From contig JANXBW010000009.1 in the NCBI GenBank assembly GCA_025060325.1, forward strand, positions 1 through 46,911: DNA of 46,911 bases, given 5' to 3'. Shown here piece after piece: positions 27,134 to 36,384 of this stretch (positions are counted from its first letter, which is position 1; the number at the start of each line of letters is the position of its first letter). Position numbers and translations under genes: made by a program. Origin of the DNA: Thermoguttaceae bacterium. Lineage in GTDB: Bacteria; Planctomycetota; Planctomycetia; Pirellulales; Thermoguttaceae. The notes under the pieces were generated by a model. That model did not search any database. It was given only the letters and a program-made list of their open reading frames with translations, and was not told the DNA's origin.

Positions 27134-28741
27134 ATGAGTTTGCCGCGAATTAGCATCCGGGCCGGGCAGATAAGAGTCGGTCGTTCCCATATGAACAAAA
27201 GCACAGTTACCTTGCGAAACCAGGTGGGTCGCCTTGCTGGAGGTTGGGTCTTTGTTTTCTTGGCTGCCGTTTGGACAATGCCGGGAAGCGCCTCAGCTCA
27301 GACGATGGCGAACGAGCTTCCCAACGTGATCATTATCTTTATGGACGATCTCGGGTACGCCGACATCGGCCCATTTGGCGCCACTGGCTACAGCACGCCG
27401 GCTCTTGATCGGATGGCCAGGGAGGGGCGGATTTTTACCGATTTTTACGTTTCTCAGGCGGTTTGCTCGGCCTCGCGGGTTAGCCTCATGACCGGCTGCT
27501 ATAACGTCCGCGTTGGGATCTTCGGCGCCCTAAATCACACTGCTACCGTTGGCATAAACGCGGAGGAAATGACCTTGGCGGAACTTTTTAAACAAAAAGG
27601 TTACGCTACGGCCATGATCGGCAAATGGCACTTGGGTCATCATCCCAAGTTTCTGCCAACGGAGCATGGGTTTGATGAGTATTTCGGCCTGCCCTACTCC
27701 AATGACATGTGGCGATTTCATCCGACGGCTAAATTCCCGCCTTTGCCGCTTTTCGAGGGCAGGAGGATTATCGATGCTGACGTAACGCCGGAAGATCAAA
27801 AGACGCTCACCCGGCGTTATACCGAGAAAGCTGTGGACTTTATCCGGCGCTCCAAAGATCGGCCGTTTTTCCTCTTCATTGCCCATGCGATGGTCCACGT
27901 GCCGCTTTTTTGCGCCGAGGAATTTGAGGGCAAAACTGGCCAAGGGCTGTTTGCGGATGTTATGTGCGAAGTGGATTGGTCCGTGGGGGAGATCCTTGAG
28001 ACGGTTCGTGCTTTAGGTTTGGAGCGGCGAACTTGGGTCATTTTCAGCTCCGACAACGGACCATGGCTAAGCTACGGCGATCACGCCGGTTCGGCTGGAC
28101 CGCTGCGGGAAGGCAAGGGAACGACCTTCGAGGGCGGTGTTCGAGTACCAACGGTTATGTGGTGGCCAGGGACAATCCCCGCGGGCACTGTTTGCCGCGA
28201 GCCCGCGATGACAATCGATCTTTTTCCAACTTTTGCACGGCGAATCGGGGCTAGCTTGCCGCCGCACAAAATCGACGGGCAAGACATCTGGCCCCTTGTC
28301 GTCGGAGAACCCGGGGCTAAAAGTCCACATAAGGCACTGTTTTTCTACTGGGACCGGGAGCTTCAAGCAGTCCGCATGGGCAAGTGGAAACTCCACTTTC
28401 CCCACACCTATCGGACTTTGGCCGGCCGGCCAGGGGGCACGGGCGGTCAACCGGTGGCTTATCAACAGGCGAAGATTGAGCTTAGTCTTTTTGACCTAGA
28501 GGCCGATGTCGGCGAGTCGACAAATGTCGCCGACCGATATCCGGAGGTGGTTCGCGAGATCCAAGAGCTAGCTGATCAGATGCGGAAGGATCTCGGCGAT
28601 AGCCTGCGAAAAATACCCGCTACGGGAGCCCGAGAACCGGGGCGGCTTCAAAAAGGAGACCCTTATTTCAATTGGGAACCGGGTGAAACGCTAGACGTCG
28701 AGCTTAAACCCTATCCGGGGCCTAAACAGGAGAACAAATGA
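27134..28741 (+). CDS. Exported sulfatase (arylsulfatase A type), CSASR active site
   Basis: Hydrolyses a sulfate ester, probably on a polysaccharide or glycan, outside the cytoplasm. The ATG at 27134 has TTAAGGAG upstream; the signal peptide (hydrophobic GWVFVFLAAVW, cut after SASA) could also start at 27191. Metal-binding Asp71-Asp72 lie in IIFMDDLGYADIG. The catalytic Cys111, to be turned into formylglycine, sits in VCSASRVSLMTG, fitting C-x-A/P-x-R. GKWHLGH and SSDNGPW are the usual later motifs. About 535 residues. No sulfatase-maturing enzyme gene is nearby, and the substrate is unknown. It differs from the two sulfatases at 39-43 kb in strand and motif. Confidence 0.9.
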   Translation: MSLPRISIRAGQIRVGRSHMNKSTVTLRNQVGRLAGGWVFVFLAAVWTMPGSASAQTMANELPNVIIIFMDDLGYADIGPFGATGYSTPALDRMAREGRIFTDFYVSQAVCSASRVSLMTGCYNVRVGIFGALNHTATVGINAEEMTLAELFKQKGYATAMIGKWHLGHHPKFLPTEHGFDEYFGLPYSNDMWRFHPTAKFPPLPLFEGRRIIDADVTPEDQKTLTRRYTEKAVDFIRRSKDRPFFLFIAHAMVHVPLFCAEEFEGKTGQGLFADVMCEVDWSVGEILETVRALGLERRTWVIFSSDNGPWLSYGDHAGSAGPLREGKGTTFEGGVRVPTVMWWPGTIPAGTVCREPAMTIDLFPTFARRIGASLPPHKIDGQDIWPLVVGEPGAKSPHKALFFYWDRELQAVRMGKWKLHFPHTYRTLAGRPGGTGGQPVAYQQAKIELSLFDLEADVGESTNVADRYPEVVREIQELADQMRKDLGDSLRKIPATGAREPGRLQKGDPYFNWEPGETLDVELKPYPGPKQENK

Positions 28742-29591
28742 GCCCGGTCGGGTAAGCCGGGAGGAGTGCCTCCGGCGAAGAGGCTTGCGGTCTTTTCGAG
28801 GCATAGCCGGGGCCGCGGTTATCACCGTCGGTTCTCTGTCCCGGCTTCAGCCGTGGGGGTCGGCCGCCTCCCCGAAGGCAGGAAGAGCTACTTGGGCGAG
28901 CCGGCAGTCGGTCCTCGCGGGAATGGGTGCATTCATGAGAGGGTTAATGAGAGAATTCCGGAGCAGCCCGTAGGACTTTTCTCCAGCTTCTTCCTCATTT
29001 TTGGGTTGCCATACTTGAGCTCACCCACCTGAGTTGGCCAGCCAGGGTCTTCTCCCTAATTCACCCAAAGCCCCCACATTGATACAAATTTGGTAGAGCA
29101 GCGGCTCAGAGGCCAGAATTGGGGGCCAACCGGGTGGAAGGGCGGCCATCGCCGTAACTGTTTGACTGAGAATTTCGACTTACAATTGGGACGCTAGGTT
29201 GGGAATCCACCAACCGGGGCCGCGGCACTTTACTCCTGCAGGCGGTACCGGGTTTTTTGTTTTTAGGGCAAAAAACGAACTTCTTTGGGGTGATGATTCT
29301 TCCAGGCATCTCCGGACGAATTTGTATTGGAGATCCGAGCCGATGAAATTCCGAAAAAACCCGACGTTTTGCTAGCCCCCCAATCCTGTGGTTGGATTTG
29401 GGGTGGGGTGTTGGGGGGAGACCTTGAGAGGGGTATCCTCTGGCCCTAATGCTTGGGCAGGCACCCCCGAGCCCTCCTAGTTGGGGTCCATCGGGCCGAC
29501 TAGGCACAAGCTCCACAGGATCACCCGCCTGTGCATCCCTAACACCATTGCAACTTTTTGCCGATTCCTCCAGCGAGCCTGCGCAACCGTT
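28742..29591. other. Gene-free stretch between sulfatase and RND transporter
   Basis: About 850 bp. A small hairpin GGTTGG/CCAACC lies at 29197-29215, directly before a strong plus-strand terminator (29214-29264). The stretch from 28742 to 29213 shows no gene; a long 3' untranslated region or a small RNA ending at that terminator is possible. A G/T-rich tract (29376-29425) follows. Confidence 0.5.
29214..29264 (+). terminator. Strong rho-independent terminator far from any stop codon
   Basis: CCGGGGCCGC pairs with GCGGTACCGG (one mismatch, one G-T pair) across an 18-base loop, followed by a G, six T, G and five T. It lies 473 bp beyond the sulfatase stop and 328 bp before the next gene. On the other strand the pattern does not work as a terminator. 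Confidence 0.75.
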
Positions 29592-32525
29592 ATGAACCGG
29601 CCTCCAGCCTACCCACGTCCGAGTTTCTTTGAGCGATACGCCCTCCTCATTGTCATTATTAGTATCTTGATGTTGCCGCTTATCTATATGGGGTCGCGCC
29701 GGGCGATCCGTTCCAATCGAAATGACGTCCGGGAATGGCTTCCCAGCGACTTTCCCCAAACGGCGGTGCACCGCTGGTTTCGCCGGCATTTTCCCCACGA
29801 GCAGTTTGTCCTAATAAGTTGGGATGGCTGCACACTGGATGATCCTCGGTTGGGGCGGATGGTCGAGCGACTACGGGATTTTGCCGCCGAGGGGCAAGAT
29901 TCGGAGGTAGGTGGAAGTGGCCAAGTGGCGGGGGCTCCACGGCAGGGGCACGGGGGCGCCGGTACCGCGAGGAGTGCCGGCGCTGCCTCCAAAAGCATAG
30001 TCTTTTTCAAAAGTGTCTTCTCTGGGCAGACACTCATCGATCAATTCCGCGAGCGCTATCCCAACATGCCGGAGGAGGAAATCCTTCGGCGGCTGGAAGG
30101 GACGCTCATCGGGTCGGACCATCGCACCACTTGTGTGGTAGCGACGTTGCTTCACGAGCTTCACGGTCCGGAATTAAAGGAGATGGTGGCCACGTTGCAT
30201 CGCGTGGCCCAAGAGGTCGGTGTGGAGCCAGCCGAGCCACCTGATGGCCGACCTTGGCTTGCCCGGGTAGCGCACCATCTATGGGGCTTTGTTTACGAGA
30301 TTGGAACCGGTAGACGGTTGGAAGCGCCGCGGGTTCTTCACCTCGGTGGGCCGCCGATTGATAACCACGCTATCGATACCGAAGGGCAGCGTACGCTTTA
30401 TCGGCTGGCGGCGTTGTCAGCACTTGTTGGTCTAGGCGTATCGATCGCCTGTTTGCGAAGTGTTCGGCTGACTCTGATAGTTTTTGCACTTGCTGTGGTG
30501 GCGGCCGGCCTAGGACTCTCGGTCGTTTACTTTACCGGCCGAAGCGTCGACGCAGTGATGCTGTCGATGCCTTCTCTTGTTTATGTGTTGGCCATTTCCG
30601 CCTCGATCCACCTGATCAACTACTACCACGATGCCGTGCGAAGCCAAGGTCTCCGCGGGGCCTGCGAGCAGGCCGTGCGCCACGGCTTTAAGCCCTGTTT
30701 CCTGGCCGCCCTCACGACCGCTTTTGGACTAGGATCGCTGGCGCTTAGCCATGTGACGCCGATCAGCAAGTTTGGGGTTTATGCTGCCATTGGCGTGATG
30801 GCCACACTGTTGCTTACCTTCTTGGTGTTGCCAGCTCTTCTTCAGCTTTTCCCCTCGCGAAAGTTGGCCTGCAAGGCCATTGCCGGCCAGGTAGTTACCC
30901 AAGAAAGTGCCATTGATCGCTGGTGGCGTTGGGCCGGGGGAAAAATCGTCCGTTATCGGACCCCGATAGCCCTTTTTTGTAGTGGCGTCATGTTGTGGGG
31001 AGCGCTAGGACTACCGAGAATTCAAACCTCGGTAAAGTTGATGAAGTTCTTCTCGCCTGATGCCCCCATTGTGCAAGACTATACCTGGCTGGAAAAGCAT
31101 CTTGGCCCACTGGTGCCAATGGAGATTATCCTTCGGATCGATAACTCGCGCTGCAAGCTGTCGTTTGTTGACAGGATGCGGCTTGTGGCGCGGATTGAGG
31201 AGGTCACGGAATCGCTTCCGCCGGTGGGCGGCGTATTGTCGGCGGCGACCTTTGCTCCGGAGCTAAGACCCGACCTCACGACGGCGTCGGCCTTCGAGCG
31301 GGTGCTGGGGATCAACCGGCGGCGGGTTCGCGATGATGTGCTAAGCAAAAGACTTGAGTCGCATCGGGAGGCTTTCCGCGATTATCTCACCTACGAAGGC
31401 GATGCCCCGATCGGTGTGCTGGCTATTTCGCCTGAGCTTTTGAGCCGGCTTCATGCCGCCGGATTGCACTCGCTGGCAGCGTTGCGTGATTTCGCTGGTC
31501 GAACCCGCCTTAGTCAACGCCTCGTTGAAACGCTTGGGTGGAATCCCACCGATGCGGATCGTCTGGAGGAAGCGGTCCGAAGTTGGTATGCCTCCCACGG
31601 AGTTGAGCTGTGGCGGATTAGTGCCCGCGTGGAGGCCCTTTCCGATCTCGACTACGGCCAATTTGTAGATGAACTTCGCGCTGCTGTTGAGCCAGTGCTG
31701 GCCGAATACCGGGCCAAGGGCATCAGTGGCATCGAGGCCGTTTACACTGGGCTTGTGCCGCTTGTTTACCAAGTCCAGCACGAGCTTTTCCGCAGTCTTT
31801 ATTACAGCCTGATAATGGCCTTTGTGCTTATTGCCGGCGTGATGATTATCCTCCTGGGGAGCGTTTGGGGTGGCCTGGTGGCGATGCTGCCCAACATCTT
31901 CCCAGGGCTAGTGGTCTTCGGTGCCATGGGCTGGTGGGGTATCCTTGTGGATGTGGGAACAATGATGACGGCCAGCGTCGCTTTGGGCGTGGCTGTGGAC
32001 GATACGATCCATTTTCTCACTTGGTTTCGCGATGGGTTGCGGCAAGGTCTTTCTCGACCAAATGCCGTAAGGTTTGCTTACGGGCGGTGTGCCCGGGCGA
32101 TGACGCAGACGTCGCTTGTAGCCGGATTGGGCCTTGCTGTGTTTGCTCTTAGTGCCTTTACCCCCACTCAACGATTCGGGAGCCTGATGCTCATCCTGCT
32201 GGCGGCGGCGCTATTTGGGGATTTGGTTTACTACCCGGCCCTCCTAACTGGTCCCCTAGGAGCTAACTTTGCCCGGAGAGGCGGCGGGTCCAATGGGGCT
32301 CCCCCGAGCAAGGGTGTCAAAGATGGCGAAGCCCGCGTGGCTCCCGCCCCATCAGTGGGGGAAGCCGTGGCTGTTTCCCAGGGGGGAAGCGTGCCTGTGG
32401 AGCTTGAGGCGCCACCAACCCATAAATCCCCGCGTGGCACGCCGGTGCTCGGCCTTTTGACCGGGGGTCATTGGGCGCGACTGCACGGACGGGTCTTCCA
32501 CCGGGCACAGGTCCCCTCTGACTAG
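29592..32525 (+). CDS. RND superfamily (MMPL-type) exporter
   Basis: 977 residues from the ATG at 29592; the frame is open upstream to 29481, but a hydrophobic first helix right after MNRPPAYPRPSFFERY favours this start. The layout is the doubled RND plan: TM1 (about 17-35), a large periplasmic loop, TM2-6 (about 300-435, including VDAVMLSMPSLVYVLAISAS), TM7 near 490, a second loop, and TM8-12 (about 765-905, with SVALGVAVDDTIHFLTWF). The first loop has a Gly/Ala-rich insert (about residues 133-160), and the C-terminus (about 910-977) is polar low complexity. Probably exports a lipid or hydrophobic compound. No adaptor or outer-membrane gene is adjacent. Confidence 0.88.
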   Translation: MNRPPAYPRPSFFERYALLIVIISILMLPLIYMGSRRAIRSNRNDVREWLPSDFPQTAVHRWFRRHFPHEQFVLISWDGCTLDDPRLGRMVERLRDFAAEGQDSEVGGSGQVAGAPRQGHGGAGTARSAGAASKSIVFFKSVFSGQTLIDQFRERYPNMPEEEILRRLEGTLIGSDHRTTCVVATLLHELHGPELKEMVATLHRVAQEVGVEPAEPPDGRPWLARVAHHLWGFVYEIGTGRRLEAPRVLHLGGPPIDNHAIDTEGQRTLYRLAALSALVGLGVSIACLRSVRLTLIVFALAVVAAGLGLSVVYFTGRSVDAVMLSMPSLVYVLAISASIHLINYYHDAVRSQGLRGACEQAVRHGFKPCFLAALTTAFGLGSLALSHVTPISKFGVYAAIGVMATLLLTFLVLPALLQLFPSRKLACKAIAGQVVTQESAIDRWWRWAGGKIVRYRTPIALFCSGVMLWGALGLPRIQTSVKLMKFFSPDAPIVQDYTWLEKHLGPLVPMEIILRIDNSRCKLSFVDRMRLVARIEEVTESLPPVGGVLSAATFAPELRPDLTTASAFERVLGINRRRVRDDVLSKRLESHREAFRDYLTYEGDAPIGVLAISPELLSRLHAAGLHSLAALRDFAGRTRLSQRLVETLGWNPTDADRLEEAVRSWYASHGVELWRISARVEALSDLDYGQFVDELRAAVEPVLAEYRAKGISGIEAVYTGLVPLVYQVQHELFRSLYYSLIMAFVLIAGVMIILLGSVWGGLVAMLPNIFPGLVVFGAMGWWGILVDVGTMMTASVALGVAVDDTIHFLTWFRDGLRQGLSRPNAVRFAYGRCARAMTQTSLVAGLGLAVFALSAFTPTQRFGSLMLILLAAALFGDLVYYPALLTGPLGANFARRGGGSNGAPPSKGVKDGEARVAPAPSVGEAVAVSQGGSVPVELEAPPTHKSPRGTPVLGLLTGGHWARLHGRVFHRAQVPSD

Positions 32526-32913
32526 GCCCGTTCCCGCCATGCTATGAAGGACCAGGGGCTGCCGGGTTAGGCAGCTTGAGGGCGCCCTTTGACTAGACGA
32601 AGGCAAGGCCCGTGCCCGGAAGAGCTTGGCTTGCGGCCAGCAAGTTAGGGCAAGCTGAGACCGGCGCCGGATTTCTAGACTTTGCGGCGGGGGGGTTATA
32701 TATTTCAGCAAATTTGCAGGGCAATCCTTGTCCACTCTTGTGGGGGGATATGCCCTCCCTGAGGCGTTTCGGCCGCATGTACCGCTTCGTTCCAGCGGCA
32801 GGCTCTCCCAAGAAAAGCTGGCTTGGCTAATCACCATCGAGGTACCGTGTGCCGGCAGTTTTCGGGCGAGGTGATTGTGCGCGCTAGAAAGCATCTGAAA
32901 GAGGGTTCCGGAG
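32526..32913. other. Gap upstream of carB
   Basis: 388 bp. GCTGCC-GGGTTA-GGCAGC (32558-32575) is a hairpin shortly past the transporter stop, followed by AGGGCGCCCTTT; it may be a weak terminator. The right part (G-run then TTATATATTTC near 32690-32706) is locally AT-rich and could hold the carB promoter. Confidence 0.45.
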
Positions 32914-35900
32914 GTGCCACGACGTAACGATCTCCACAAGATCCTGATCATCGGTTCTGGCCCAATTGTCATCGGTCAAGCTTGCGAGTTTGACTACTCC
33001 GGCAGTCAGGCGTGCAAGGCACTTCGGGAAGAGGGTTATGAGGTGGTGTTGGTCAACTCCAACCCCGCCACCATCATGACTGATCCGGAGATGGCCGACC
33101 GCACTTACATTGAGCCGCTGACCTGGGAATTTGTCGCGGAGATCATCGAGCGGGAACGGCCGGACGCCTTACTTCCCACTCTTGGCGGACAAACCGGGCT
33201 TAATCTGGCGATGGAACTTTATCGCCGGGGCGTTTTGGATGATTACAAGGTCGAAGTCATCGGGGCTCGCCCCGAAGCAATCGCCAAGGCCGAGGAGCGC
33301 GACCTTTTCCAGAAGACCGTTCAGGACCTTGGGCTAGATGTTCCCCGGGGCCGAACCGTCAAGAGCCTGGAGGAAGCTCGGGAGGTTATCGACTGGATTG
33401 GCCTGCCGTGCGTCGTCCGCCCCAGTTATTGTCTTGGCGGCACTGGCTCAAGCGTGGCCTTTAACCGCCAGGAATTCGAGGAAAAGGTCGCTCGGGGACT
33501 GGCTCTTTCCATGGTGCACCAAGTGCTTTTGGAAGAGTCGGTCCTTGGCTGGAAAGAGATCGAAATGGAGGTCATGCGCGACGGCGACGACAACGCCATC
33601 ATCATCTGCTCGATCGAAAACTTCGACCCCATGGGCGTTCATACCGGCGATTCGATTACGGTAGCGCCCATTCAGACTCTCTCTAATCCGGAATATCAGG
33701 CAATCCGTGACGCTTCGTTAGAAATTATCCGCGCTATTGGGGTGGAAGCTGGGGGCTCGAACATCCAGTTTGCCATCCATCCGGATACCGGCCGAATTGT
33801 TGTTATCGAAATGAATCCTCGTGTCAGCCGGTCTAGCGCCCTTGCTTCCAAAGCCACGGGCTTCCCCATTGCCAAGATCTCAGCCAAACTGGCGGTTGGT
33901 TATCGTCTCCACGAAATTCGCAACGATATCACCCGAAAGACACCCGCCTGCTTTGAGCCGGCTATCGACTACGTGGTAGTCAAAGTGCCGCGGTTTGCTT
34001 TCGAAAAGTTTCCCGAGGCCGATCCCCAACTGACCACCCAAATGAAAAGTGTGGGCGAAACGATGGCCATCGGCCGGACGTTCAAGGAAGCGCTCCAGAA
34101 AGCCCTGCGGGGGTTGGAAGTGGGGCGATTTGGCCTGGGGTGTGATTCCAAGGATCTATGGGGTACGCCGGAACAACCTAGTTTGGAGGAAGTGCGCCAA
34201 AAACTGGCCACGCCCAACGATAAGCGGATTTGGTACATCCGCTACGCCCTGAAGTACGGGATGTCCATCGACGAAATCTATGAGCTCAGCTACATCGATC
34301 GGTGGTTCCTCGACCAAATTAAGCAAATTGTGGAGATGGAGGACCGGCTGCGGCGTATTCCGCGGATCGAACAGTGTGACGATACGCTTCTCCGTCAAGC
34401 CAAGCAATTTGGCTTTTCCGATCGTCAACTGGCCACCATTTGGAACATGTCGGAAATGGAGGTGAGGGCCGAGCGAAAACGCCGCGGCATTGTGCCTGTT
34501 TACAAAGCCGTTGACACTTGTGCTGGCGAGTTCGAGGCCTATACCCCGTACTATTACTCCTGTTATGAGGAAGAGGACGAAGTCCCGGCTAAACGCGAGG
34601 GGGAGCGCCGGGTGATGATCCTGGGCGGCGGTCCCAACCGGATCGGGCAGGGGATCGAGTTCGACTACTGCTGCTGTCATGCGAGCTTCGCGCTTCGCGA
34701 GTTGGGCTATGCCGCAGTCATGGTCAACTGCAACCCAGAAACCGTCAGCACCGACTATGACACAAGCGACATGTTGTTCTTCGAGCCGCTGACGGCCGAA
34801 GACGTGCTTAACATTTACGAGCACATCCAGCCGGAGGGCGTAATCGTCCAATTTGGTGGGCAAACGCCGCTCAATTTGGCTCGGGCACTTGAGCGGGCAG
34901 GTGTCCGCATTTTGGGTACAAGCGTCGACACAATTGAAGACGCGGAGGACAGGGAGCGATTCGTCCACGTGTTGAACAAGGTGGGGCTGCGGCAGCCGCC
35001 TAATGCGACAGCCCGAAGTTTGGCGGAAGCTCGAGCCATCGTCAACCGCGTGGGCTTTCCGGTGCTGGTTCGGCCCAGCTTTGTGCTCGGCGGTCGGGCG
35101 ATGGAGATTTGTTATGACATGGCCCAGTTTGAGGCATTCGTGCGCGAGGCGTTCCTGGCGGCCGAGGGTCAGCCCGTGCTTATCGATCGTTTCCTGGAAG
35201 AAGCGACCGAGGTGGATGTGGACGCGGTGGCTGACGGGCAGCATGTGGTCATCGGCGGCGTGATGGAGCATATCGAAGAGGCCGGCGTTCACTCCGGTGA
35301 TTCCGCCTGCGCCTTGCCTCCCTTTAGTCTGCCGGAGGATGTGGTCGAAGAAATCCGCGAGGCAACCCGGCGGTTAGCGCTTTTCCTCAAAGTCCAGGGC
35401 CTTATGAACGTCCAGTATGCGGTGAAATGGGAGGGCGGCAAACCGGTTGTTTACGTCTTGGAGGTCAATCCCCGGGCAAGTCGCACGGTGCCGTTTGTCT
35501 CTAAGGCTACCGGTGTGCCCCTCGCCAAGGTGGCCACCAAGGTAATGCTTGGCGTGTCCCTAGCGCGGCAAGGGTTGACCAACGACCTTGTGCCGAAGCG
35601 GGTGTCGGTTAAGGAAGCTGTCTTCCCATTTGTGAAATTTGCCGGCGTGGATATTGTGCTTGGGCCGGAAATGAAATCAACCGGCGAGGTCATGGGCGTC
35701 TCGCCGAGCTTTCCGCTTGCGTTTGCGAAAAGTCAAATTGCCGCAGGAACCATCCTGCCAAGAAGTGGCACGGTCCTTATCAGCGTGGCCGATCGGCACA
35801 AACGGCAGATCATCCCCATTGCTCGCCGCCTGGCCGAGCTGGGTTATAAACTGGTCGCCACCCGGGGGACGGCTAAGTGCTTGGCCGAGGCAGGCATTGA

Positions 35901-36204
35901 GGTCATCCCGCTCAAGAAAGTTCAAGAAGGGCATCCCAACCCGCTTGATTACATTTACAACGGTGAAGTCCAGCTTATTATCAACACGCCAAGCGGCAAG
36001 GGTGCTCGGACCGACGAAGGAAAGATTCGGGCAGCGGCAGTGGCGCGGGGGGTGGCGTATGTTACGACCATTCAGGGTGCGGAAGCTGCCGTGGAAGCCA
36101 TGGCCGAGATGCGCTCCGAGCCAATGACGGTGGAAGCTGTCCAGGACCGCTTCCCCCACTTTGTGCGGACAAAAGTCCAGCGACCAGCCGGTGTGCCCAC
36201 TTAG
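32914..36204 (+). CDS. carB: Carbamoyl-phosphate synthase large subunit
   Basis: Makes carbamoyl phosphate from bicarbonate, ammonia (from glutamine via the small subunit) and two ATP, for pyrimidines and arginine. 1096 residues, with a GTG start eight bases after GAGGG. The usual duplicated plan is present: a first synthetase half opening [19 protein letters not shown], an oligomerisation region, a second half opening [19 protein letters not shown], and a C-terminal MGS-like allosteric domain (about 940-1070, [16 protein letters not shown]). It is slightly longer than the E. coli protein (1073). The small-subunit gene carA is not adjacent, so the two subunits are encoded apart here. Confidence 0.98.
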   Translation: MPRRNDLHKILIIGSGPIVIGQACEFDYSGSQACKALREEGYEVVLVNSNPATIMTDPEMADRTYIEPLTWEFVAEIIERERPDALLPTLGGQTGLNLAMELYRRGVLDDYKVEVIGARPEAIAKAEERDLFQKTVQDLGLDVPRGRTVKSLEEAREVIDWIGLPCVVRPSYCLGGTGSSVAFNRQEFEEKVARGLALSMVHQVLLEESVLGWKEIEMEVMRDGDDNAIIICSIENFDPMGVHTGDSITVAPIQTLSNPEYQAIRDASLEIIRAIGVEAGGSNIQFAIHPDTGRIVVIEMNPRVSRSSALASKATGFPIAKISAKLAVGYRLHEIRNDITRKTPACFEPAIDYVVVKVPRFAFEKFPEADPQLTTQMKSVGETMAIGRTFKEALQKALRGLEVGRFGLGCDSKDLWGTPEQPSLEEVRQKLATPNDKRIWYIRYALKYGMSIDEIYELSYIDRWFLDQIKQIVEMEDRLRRIPRIEQCDDTLLRQAKQFGFSDRQLATIWNMSEMEVRAERKRRGIVPVYKAVDTCAGEFEAYTPYYYSCYEEEDEVPAKREGERRVMILGGGPNRIGQGIEFDYCCCHASFALRELGYAAVMVNCNPETVSTDYDTSDMLFFEPLTAEDVLNIYEHIQPEGVIVQFGGQTPLNLARALERAGVRILGTSVDTIEDAEDRERFVHVLNKVGLRQPPNATARSLAEARAIVNRVGFPVLVRPSFVLGGRAMEICYDMAQFEAFVREAFLAAEGQPVLIDRFLEEATEVDVDAVADGQHVVIGGVMEHIEEAGVHSGDSACALPPFSLPEDVVEEIREATRRLALFLKVQGLMNVQYAVKWEGGKPVVYVLEVNPRASRTVPFVSKATGVPLAKVATKVMLGVSLARQGLTNDLVPKRVSVKEAVFPFVKFAGVDIVLGPEMKSTGEVMGVSPSFPLAFAKSQIAAGTILPRSGTVLISVADRHKRQIIPIARRLAELGYKLVATRGTAKCLAEAGIEVIPLKKVQEGHPNPLDYIYNGEVQLIINTPSGKGARTDEGKIRAAAVARGVAYVTTIQGAEAAVEAMAEMRSEPMTVEAVQDRFPHFVRTKVQRPAGVPT

Positions 36205-36384
36205 TGCTGCCTTGGTCCGGTTGCTGCCGGCCGGTTAGGTTCCCCCATGTGGTGGTGTCATGCCACTCCGTGGTAGGAGCCGGGCAAGTATGGCGGTCTA
36301 TCGGTTGGGGAGGCACGCAGGAGGGGCAGGAATATCGTTTACGACCCAATGTCGGTCCTTGTGTACAATTGCCCGGCTAGTTCG

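Noticed and set aside
29160-29190. TTGACT...TACAAT as a promoter for the RND transporter
   Set aside because: The spacing is only 13 bases, too short for a sigma-70 promoter, and a strong terminator lies between it and the gene.
34156-35292. 378-codon minus-strand open frame
   Set aside because: Antisense to carB, whose motifs are unambiguous.
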